Under the pieces are notes generated by a model that saw only the letters and a list, made by a program, of their open reading frames with translations, had not been told where the DNA came from and ran no database searches. 7,634 nt of DNA, taken from the NCBI GenBank assembly GCA_050010255.1, contig JBEKLJ010000176.1:1-7634 (forward strand). The letters run 5' to 3'. Numbering within the stretch: position 1 is the first letter of the stretch; each line of letters opens with the position of its first letter. The translations under genes were made by a program, and so were the position numbers. This document shows, piece after piece, positions 1 through 7,634 of the stretch. This DNA is from JBEKLJ01 sp050010255 (GTDB taxonomy: Bacteria > Acidobacteriota > Terriglobia > Bryobacterales > Bryobacteraceae).

Positions 1-2108
1 TGGCTCGCAGCCGTGAGTTCGCCGTGGGCCGCCTGCAGGTGCACCGCGACGGCTACGGGTTCCTCACCCCCGACCAGCCGCGCGAGCACATCCGCGGCGA
101 CATTTTCATTCCGCCCGATTCGGCGCGCAAAGCCATGCACGGCGACCGCGTCGTGGTCCGCATCGGCCGCGTCGCGAGCGACGGCCGCGCCGAAGGCGAG
201 ATTGTCCGCGTGCTCAGCCGCGCGCACCTCACCGTGGTGGGCGAGTTCCGCATCGGCCCCCGGGGCAACTACGTCGTCCCCCAGGAGGAGCGCATCCGCC
301 AGCGGATCGAGATCCCAGAGGGCCTCGAGCGCCCCCAGCATCCGGTCGCGGCCGATCGCGTCGGCGCGCAGCCACTCGAGGTGGCCGACGTCGCCGAGCT
401 CGACGGCATGATCGTCAACGTCGAGCTGCTCGAATTCCCGGAAGGGGAGGGAAACGCGGTCGGGCGCGTCATCGAGCTGCTCGGCTACCCGGACGATTTC
501 GGCGTGGACGTCGAGATCGTCATCCGCAAGCACCACCTGCCACACCGTTTTCCACCGGAGGTCCTCGAGCAGGCGCAAGGGTATCCCTCCGCCATCCGCG
601 CCGATGAGATCGCCGGCCGCGCCGACTTCCGCGGCATGGACGTGGTCACCATCGACGGCGAGACCGCGCGCGACTTCGACGACGCCGTGTGGGTCGACCG
701 CACTCCCGCCGGCAACTACCTGCTCCACGTCCACATCGCCGACGTCAGCCACTATGTCCATCCCGGCGCCCCCATCGACGCCGAGGCTCGCCTGCGCGGC
801 ACCAGCGTCTACTTCCCGGACCGCGCCATCCCCATGCTGCCCCTGGAGCTTTCCACCGGCCTGTGCTCGCTCAATCCCAAGCTGGACCGCCTTTGCGTTT
901 CCGTGCTCCTGGAAATCGACCACCGCGGCGACGTGGTCACGCAGGAGTTTGTCCGCGGCGTCATGCGCAGCGTCGAGCGCATGACCTACACCAACGTGCA
1001 CCTGCTGCTGGAGGGCGACCCGGGCCTGCGCGAGCGCTATGGGCACCTGGCGGGCCGCTTCGAACTGATGCGCGAGCTGGCGCTCATCCTGAACCGCAAG
1101 CGCGTTCGGCGCGGCTCCATTGACTTCGATCTCCCCGAACCCCTGGTCGAGTTCGACGAGTGGGGCGAGATGGTTGGCATTCGGCGCGCCCCGCGCAACA
1201 TCGCCCACCGCATCATCGAGGAATTCATGCTGGCGGCCAACGAGGCCGTGGCCGCGCACCTCGAGCAGACGCTGGCCGCCTCCATCTACCGCATCCACGA
1301 GCCGCCCGACCCCAAGCGCGTCCTGGATTTCGAGGAGATCGCCGCGCACTTCGGCCACTCCCTGGGTGCGGGCGCCATCCCGGTGAAACGCTTCTCGGTG
1401 GTGGATCGCCGGCGCGACGGCAGCAAGGTCCGGCGCGACATTGTCCTGGCCGAGTCGACTTCGGTCACCTCGCGCAACTACCAGCGGCTGGTCGCGAAGA
1501 TCGAAGGCCGGCCCGAAGAGCGCATTTTGAGCTACCTCATGCTGCGCTCGCTCAAGCAGGCGCGCTACAGCGAGCGCAACGCCGGCCACTTCGCGCTGGC
1601 CGCGCCCGCTTACACCCACTTCACGTCGCCCATACGCCGCTATCCCGACCTCATCGTGCACCGCCTGCTGGCCGGCACCCTCCAGGACCAGCTCCGCTCG
1701 GCGCCGCTCGCCGCCGCCGAGCTTCACGCCATCGCCGAGGAGTGCTCCTACTCCGAGCGCCGCGCCGCGGAGGCTGAGCGCGAGCTGGTCGAGTGGAAGA
1801 AGGTCAAGTTCATGGCCGGCCGCCTGGGCGACGAGTTCAAGGCCCTCATTATCTCCACCATCCGTTACGGGTTCTTCGTCGAACTGGAAGACCTATTCGT
1901 CGAGGGACTCGTCCCCATCGAGACGCTCCCCGGCGACCGCTACGGTTTCCAGGAGAACACGCGCAAGATCGTCGGCCAGCGCACGCGCCGCCAGTTCTCC
2001 ATCGGCGATGAGGTCGTAGTGCGGCTGGATCGCGTCGAGGCGATCGAGCGCCAGCTTCTCTTCTCCCTCGCCGAGCCGGACGCCCCGCGCTCCCGCCAGA
2101 AACGGTGA
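1..2108 (+). CDS. rnr: Ribonuclease R (RNB-family 3'-5' exoribonuclease), 5' end missing
   Basis: This enzyme degrades RNA processively from the 3' end, including structured RNA, in the cytoplasm. The first complete codon is at 3, and the frame is open to the window edge. A GTG at 24 is not taken as the start, because the codons before it fit the family and the usual N-terminal helical domain should lie further left. Counting residues from that GTG, the order is: a first cold-shock/OB domain (about 1-65, with GYGF and DIFIPP), a second OB domain (about 70-140), the RNB catalytic domain (about 194-550), and an S1 domain (about 600-685). The catalytic motif DGETARDFDDAV supplies the metal-binding aspartates D211, D217, D219 and D220, equivalent to D272, D278, D280 and D281 of E. 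coli RNase R. The RNB signature HFTSPIRRYPDLIVHR is at 532-547. The C-terminal tail is short (PRSRQKR) compared with the long lysine-rich E. coli tail. The gene converges on the ABC operon. RNase II is less likely given the domain order and motif match. Confidence 0.96.
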   Translation, partial: ARSREFAVGRLQVHRDGYGFLTPDQPREHIRGDIFIPPDSARKAMHGDRVVVRIGRVASDGRAEGEIVRVLSRAHLTVVGEFRIGPRGNYVVPQEERIRQRIEIPEGLERPQHPVAADRVGAQPLEVADVAELDGMIVNVELLEFPEGEGNAVGRVIELLGYPDDFGVDVEIVIRKHHLPHRFPPEVLEQAQGYPSAIRADEIAGRADFRGMDVVTIDGETARDFDDAVWVDRTPAGNYLLHVHIADVSHYVHPGAPIDAEARLRGTSVYFPDRAIPMLPLELSTGLCSLNPKLDRLCVSVLLEIDHRGDVVTQEFVRGVMRSVERMTYTNVHLLLEGDPGLRERYGHLAGRFELMRELALILNRKRVRRGSIDFDLPEPLVEFDEWGEMVGIRRAPRNIAHRIIEEFMLAANEAVAAHLEQTLAASIYRIHEPPDPKRVLDFEEIAAHFGHSLGAGAIPVKRFSVVDRRRDGSKVRRDIVLAESTSVTSRNYQRLVAKIEGRPEERILSYLMLRSLKQARYSERNAGHFALAAPAYTHFTSPIRRYPDLIVHRLLAGTLQDQLRSAPLAAAELHAIAEECSYSERRAAEAERELVEWKKVKFMAGRLGDEFKALIISTIRYGFFVELEDLFVEGLVPIETLPGDRYGFQENTRKIVGQRTRRQFSIGDEVVVRLDRVEAIERQLLFSLAEPDAPRSRQKR

Positions 2109-2231
2109 TGGGCGAGACGGGGACAGGTGGGAAATGCGGACTGGCTGCGCGCCCCGGCCTGCCGCACGGCTTGCGGCCAGCCGCTTGCTATCGCGCGCGG
2201 CTCAGCTAGGGGATGCGGCCGCGCTAGCGCC
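2109..2231. other. Convergent intergenic gap with GC-rich hairpins
   Basis: This 123-base gap separates the stop codon of the ribonuclease gene from the stop codon of the permease gene, so transcripts from both sides should end here. Two inverted repeats are visible. GCCGCA/TGCGGC (2161-2166 with 2172-2177) has a 5-base loop. GCGCGGC/GCCGCGC (2195-2201 with 2218-2224) has a 16-base loop. A 10-base palindrome, GCGCTAGCGC, lies at 2221-2230. None is followed by a T-run on either strand, so these are not canonical intrinsic terminators. They may help Rho-dependent ending or block 3' exonucleases, but in DNA this GC-rich some hairpins arise by chance. No open frame here resembles a gene. Confidence 0.35.
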
Positions 2232-3275
2232 TCACCTCCAGCGAAACAGCTTCAGAGCCAGAAAAAAGCTCGCCACCAGCCACGCCGAGATCACTCCCAC
2301 CGGGGCGACGATCTGCCCCATCCCCGCGCCCTCGATCATGTTGGCGCGCAGCGCGTTGGCCACCGCCGTCAGCGGAAGCGCCTGTATGAACGGCTGGAAC
2401 ACGGCCGGAAAGCGTTCCGCCGAAAAGAACACGCCCGAGAAGATCCACATGGGCAGCATGACGAAATTCATCATCCCGGAGGCGGCCTCGATGGTGCGCG
2501 CGCGCGAGGCCACCAGCAGCCCCAGTGCGCTGAAGGAGAGCCCCGCCAGCAGGCACAGCGCCGCCAGTTGCCACAGCGATCCGCGCAACGGGACGCCGAA
2601 CACCACCACGCCGAAGCCAACCAGCGCGGCCACCTCCGCGAACAGCAGCAGAAGCCGCGCCAGCAGGAACGAGAGCAGGTACTCGGCCCGCGACATGGGC
2701 GACGCCACCAGCCGCTTCAGCAGCTTCTTCCGGCGCGCGTCCACGATGGCGAACCCGATCCCCCACATGCCGCTGCCCATCAGGTTCAGCCCCAGCAGGC
2801 CGGGAATCAGGAAGTCTATGTAACGCGAGCCGGGCTCCCGCACCAGATCGTCGTATGCCGGCGCCGCCTCCGGCGGTCCCGCCGAACGCTTGAACGCCCG
2901 CTCCGCCAGCAGCCGCGCCGCGCGCCCATCCGGGTTGGTGTCGTCATAGCGGTAGACCACGCCTCCCCGCGGGCCCGGGAGTGCGAGCAGTGCGATGCGC
3001 CCCGTCCGCAGCGCCTGCTCCCCTGCCGCCCGGCTCATGGCGCGCACCGCCAGCGACTTGTCGCCGCTCAGCGCGCCCGCCAGTTCAGCGTTGGCCGCGC
3101 CGATGTGGAGCGTCTCCGCCGGCCGGTTTCGGAAAGCGATCCCCAGCCCCGCCGCCAGCAGGATCGGGAAGACGAACACCCAGAACAGCGCCTCCGGCTC
3201 GCGCCAGAACTCGCGGAACCGCACCAGCGTGAGCTGCACCAGGGGGCGATCGACAAAGGGGCGGTCAGTTCTCAC
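2232..3275 (-). CDS. ABC-2 type transporter permease
   Basis: This is the membrane subunit of an ABC exporter, paired with the ATPase encoded just upstream in the same operon. The 347 residues have the layout of long ABC-2 permeases: a first membrane helix (about 29-48), a large extracytoplasmic loop (about 50-150), then five more hydrophobic segments (about 155-178, 199-226, 234-256, 266-285 and 322-342). The stretch RKKLLKRLVASPMSRAEYLL (182-201) matches the conserved cytoplasmic region after the second helix. The segment 268-310, with its FSGVFFSAERFP core and the following LPLTAVANALR, is the typical family signature. The GTG start was chosen because GGGGAGG lies 7 bases upstream. The start lies inside the ATPase gene, giving an 11-base overlap and probable translational coupling. 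The substrate cannot be deduced; drugs, lipids and polysaccharides are all handled by relatives. Confidence 0.9.
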   Translation of the reverse strand: MRTDRPFVDRPLVQLTLVRFREFWREPEALFWVFVFPILLAAGLGIAFRNRPAETLHIGAANAELAGALSGDKSLAVRAMSRAAGEQALRTGRIALLALPGPRGGVVYRYDDTNPDGRAARLLAERAFKRSAGPPEAAPAYDDLVREPGSRYIDFLIPGLLGLNLMGSGMWGIGFAIVDARRKKLLKRLVASPMSRAEYLLSFLLARLLLLFAEVAALVGFGVVVFGVPLRGSLWQLAALCLLAGLSFSALGLLVASRARTIEAASGMMNFVMLPMWIFSGVFFSAERFPAVFQPFIQALPLTAVANALRANMIEGAGMGQIVAPVGVISAWLVASFFLALKLFRWR

Positions 3276-4212
3276 GCAAATGCCTCCCCGTGAGCGTCAC
3301 AAAGACGTCTTCCAGCGTGGCCGAGTGCGTGCGCAACTCGGTCAGCGGGATTCCGCGCCGGTCCAGCTCGGCCAGCAGGGCCGGCACCGCCCGGTGAAGC
3401 TCCCTGACCTGCAGTTGGAACCCTTCGCTTTCCGCACGCGCCCGCCGCACGCCCTCGAGCTGCTCCAGCTCCGCCACATCCGGCGCCGCGTCCGCTCCGT
3501 CTATGGCGAACTCCACCACGTGGTCCGCCCCGATCGAAGCCACCAGCTCGCGCGGCGTCCCCAGCGCGATAATCCGGCCGTGGTCCATGATCGCCACACG
3601 GTCCGACAGGCGCTCCGCCTCGTCCATATAGTGGGTCGTCAGGATGATGGTGCGGCCGGCCGTTTTGAAGTGCTCGATCAGTTGCCACACCTGGCGCCGA
3701 GCCTGCGGGTCCAAACCCGTCGTCGGCTCGTCCAGGAACAGCAGGTCCGGGTCTCCCACCAGGGCGCACGCCATGGCCAGCCGCTGCTTCTGCCCGCCTG
3801 AAAGCTGGCCCACCCGCGCGCTGCGCTTCTCTTCGAGCTGCACCATCGCGATCACGTCCGCCACTGCCGGCCCGCGCTCGTAGAAGCTGTGGAACAGCCG
3901 CACCGTCTCCTCAACCGTGAGCTTCTCGGCGAGCTGCGTCTCTTGAAGCTGGACCCCCAGCCGCTGCCGCAGCTCCCGCGCGTCGCGCTTCCACTCCAGC
4001 CCCAGCAGCTCGACCGTGCCCGCATCCGGCGCAATGAGGCCCTCGCAGATCTCGATGGTGGTGGTCTTCCCCGCGCCATTCGGCCCCAGCAAAGCAAAGC
4101 ACTCGCCGGTCTTGACCTCGAGCTCGATCCCATCCACTGCCACCACGTCGCCATAGGCCTTGCGCAACCCGCGCACGCAAAGCGCCACCCCTTGCCCGCC
4201 GCCCGAAGCCAT
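3265..4212 (-). CDS. ABC transporter ATP-binding protein (CcmA/DrrA-like exporter ATPase)
   Basis: This is the nucleotide-binding subunit that powers the ABC-2 permease encoded downstream; it acts at the cytoplasmic face of the inner membrane. In its 315 residues every ABC motif is intact: Walker A GPNGAGKT (43-50), Q-loop glutamine near Q90 (GVQLQE), signature LSGGQ (137-141), Walker B LLFLDE with catalytic E162, D-loop GLD (166-168) and switch histidine H194 (TTHYMDEAE). The C-terminal part, ending SATLEDVFVTLTGRHLREN, is the conserved tail of the COG1131 multidrug/antibiotic-type exporter ATPases. The ATG is the first possible start, because an in-frame TGA lies at 4225-4227 and no start codon lies between. 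No Shine-Dalgarno sequence precedes it; a GTG at codon 9 is an alternative. It is the first gene of a two-gene operon. The substrate is unknown. Confidence 0.94.
   Translation of the reverse strand: MASGGGQGVALCVRGLRKAYGDVVAVDGIELEVKTGECFALLGPNGAGKTTTIEICEGLIAPDAGTVELLGLEWKRDARELRQRLGVQLQETQLAEKLTVEETVRLFHSFYERGPAVADVIAMVQLEEKRSARVGQLSGGQKQRLAMACALVGDPDLLFLDEPTTGLDPQARRQVWQLIEHFKTAGRTIILTTHYMDEAERLSDRVAIMDHGRIIALGTPRELVASIGADHVVEFAIDGADAAPDVAELEQLEGVRRARAESEGFQLQVRELHRAVPALLAELDRRGIPLTELRTHSATLEDVFVTLTGRHLREN
3283..3289 (-). promoter_or_regulatory. Ribosome binding site of the permease gene
   Basis: On the minus strand GGGGAGG stands 7 bases before the GTG start at 3275. It is a near-ideal Shine-Dalgarno sequence and decides the start. 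It lies within the last codons of the ATPase gene, which fits coupled translation of the two subunits. Confidence 0.75.
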
Positions 4213-4311
4213 GACACCAGTATTTCAAAGCGGAGCCCTCGCCACGAGTGTCGAGGCGGCAGGCTGTCCGTTCGCGGATGCAAAAGAATGGCAAAGCCCG
4301 CGCTACAAAGG

Positions 4312-4381
4312 ACAGCTATCAGCTTCCAGCGATCAGCTTCCAGCTATCAGCTTTCAGCCATCAGCCTTCAGCAGACAGCGG
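4312..4381. repeat. Heptanucleotide tandem repeat, ten degenerate units, core CAGC
   Basis: Ten consecutive 7-base units can be read without a gap: ACAGCTA, TCAGCTT, CCAGCGA, TCAGCTT, CCAGCTA, TCAGCTT, TCAGCCA, TCAGCCT, TCAGCAG, ACAGCGG. The four bases CAGC at unit positions 2-5 are invariant, while positions 1, 6 and 7 vary. TCAGCTT occurs three times exactly, alternating with CCAGCNA units at the left end, so part of the array also has a 14-base period. Similar TATCAGCTTTCAGC-type tracts occur between genes in various bacterial genomes (recollection, not checked here). The function is unknown. The array ends about 10 bases before the terminator hairpin. Confidence 0.9.
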
Positions 4382-4382
4382 G

Positions 4383-4401
4383 CTCCGGCGCGAGCCCGGA
4401 G
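4383..4401 (+). promoter_or_regulatory. Alternative hairpin overlapping the terminator stem (possible antiterminator)
   Basis: CTCCGG (4383-4388) is perfectly complementary to CCGGAG (4396-4401) across a 7-base loop. The right arm shares bases 4396-4399 with the left arm of the terminator hairpin, so the two stems cannot form together. That geometry is typical of attenuators. The shared CCGG core, which is self-complementary, makes a chance pairing quite possible. Confidence 0.3.
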
Positions 4402-4418
4402 TGTCCCCGGGCTTTTTT
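4394..4418 (+). terminator. Rho-independent terminator, + strand, upstream of the sensor kinase
   Basis: GCCCGG (4394-4399) pairs perfectly with CCGGGC (4407-4412) across a 7-base loop, and six T residues follow directly (4413-4418). The stem can lengthen by an A-T and a G-T pair (4393-4413 and 4392-4414). On the other strand the T-run would precede the hairpin, so only rightward transcripts would stop here. No + strand gene ends just upstream; the previous one, the ribonuclease gene, ended more than 2 kb earlier. The hairpin must therefore end an unannotated small transcript, act as a leader attenuator for the kinase, or block read-through antisense to the ABC operon. Confidence 0.75.
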
Positions 4419-4434
4419 GCGCGCACGCATCCCG

Positions 4435-4448
4435 GCTCGCGCGCGAGC
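4435..4448. promoter_or_regulatory. Perfect 14-base palindrome in the kinase leader
   Basis: GCTCGCGCGCGAGC reads identically on both strands and lies 57 bases before the kinase start codon. It could be an operator for a dimeric regulator or the stem of a small RNA hairpin. No flanking promoter elements support either idea, and CG-rich palindromes are common in such DNA. Confidence 0.3.
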
Positions 4449-4489
4449 TTGGGCTAAAGGAACTGCTGGTTCGGCCGATTCGAGTAAGT

Positions 4490-4496
4490 GGGGTGG
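4490..4496 (+). promoter_or_regulatory. Weak ribosome binding site of the sensor kinase
   Basis: GGGGTGG stands 9 bases before the GTG at 4506. It is an imperfect Shine-Dalgarno sequence, but it is the only purine-rich stretch nearby. It favours 4506 over the other in-frame GTG at 4488, which has nothing comparable upstream. Confidence 0.4.
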
Positions 4497-4505
4497 TGTA
4501 ATCAC

Positions 4506-7634
<3,129 letters not shown>

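Larger units (their letters stand above)
4213..4505. other. Divergent intergenic region with structured, repeat-containing DNA
   Basis: This 293-base gap lies between the start of the ABC operon (leftward) and the start of the sensor kinase gene (rightward), so it should carry both promoters. It contains a heptamer tandem repeat, a terminator hairpin with an overlapping alternative stem, and a GC palindrome, each listed separately. One more inverted repeat is GCTGTCC/GGACAGC (4263-4269 with 4310-4316), with a 40-base loop. No convincing -35/-10 pair was found for either gene. Short open frames crossing the gap translate the heptamers into SYQLPAISFQ-like peptides and do not look like genes. 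Confidence 0.7.

Noticed and set aside
24..2108. Ribonuclease R gene starting at the GTG at 24
   Set aside because: The frame stays open to the window edge, and the codons before 24 read naturally into the cold-shock domain, so the gene is truncated by the window rather than starting there.
2127..3293. A 388-codon open frame on the + strand opposite the permease gene
   Set aside because: The product is Arg/Gln/His-rich low-complexity sequence typical of antisense frames in GC-rich genes. The minus-strand permease has clear membrane helices, an ABC-2 signature and a strong ribosome binding site.
4312..4381. CRISPR array or insertion-sequence end
   Set aside because: The units are 7 bases with no spacers, no cas genes are present, and there are no terminal inverted repeats, target-site duplication or transposase.
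4248..4457. A 69-codon open frame in the intergenic region as a possible small gene
   Set aside because: Its middle is the translated heptamer repeat, it runs through the terminator hairpin, and it has no ribosome binding site.

Overview
The window looks like chromosomal DNA from a high-GC Gram-negative bacterium. The best guess is an acidobacterium or a close relative. This is inference from three things: strongly GC-biased codon use, a giant periplasmic two-component-propeller sensor kinase (a class abundant in Acidobacteriota and Bacteroidota), and an intergenic tract of degenerate CAGC heptamers. No marker gene in the window fixes the taxonomy.

Layout from left to right. Positions 1-2108 (+) hold the 3' part of a ribonuclease R gene, open at the left edge; both cold-shock domains, the RNB catalytic domain and the S1 domain are present. 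A 123-base convergent gap with GC-rich hairpins follows. Positions 2232-4212 (-) hold a two-gene ABC exporter operon: the ATPase gene (3265-4212) is transcribed first, then the ABC-2 permease gene (2232-3275), with an 11-base overlap. Positions 4213-4505 are a divergent intergenic region that is unusually structured. It contains ten tandem heptamers, a rho-independent terminator on the + strand with an overlapping alternative hairpin, and a 14-base palindrome. Positions 4506-7634 (+) hold a very large sensor histidine kinase gene with no stop before the right edge. Its visible 1043 residues comprise a signal peptide, fourteen propeller blades (two times seven), a Y_Y_Y domain, one membrane helix, a coiled coil, HisKA and HATPase_c. 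A receiver domain probably follows outside the window.

How the genes relate. The ATPase and permease form one exporter of unknown substrate. The kinase is predicted to sense an extracytoplasmic ligand and pass the signal to a cytoplasmic phosphorelay. Ribonuclease R degrades structured RNA in the cytoplasm. Nothing in the sequence links these three units functionally. No mobile element, CRISPR array, tRNA or rRNA was seen, and no clearly new multi-gene system. The most interesting non-coding signal is the terminator and alternative-hairpin arrangement in front of the kinase gene, where no upstream + strand gene needs a terminator.
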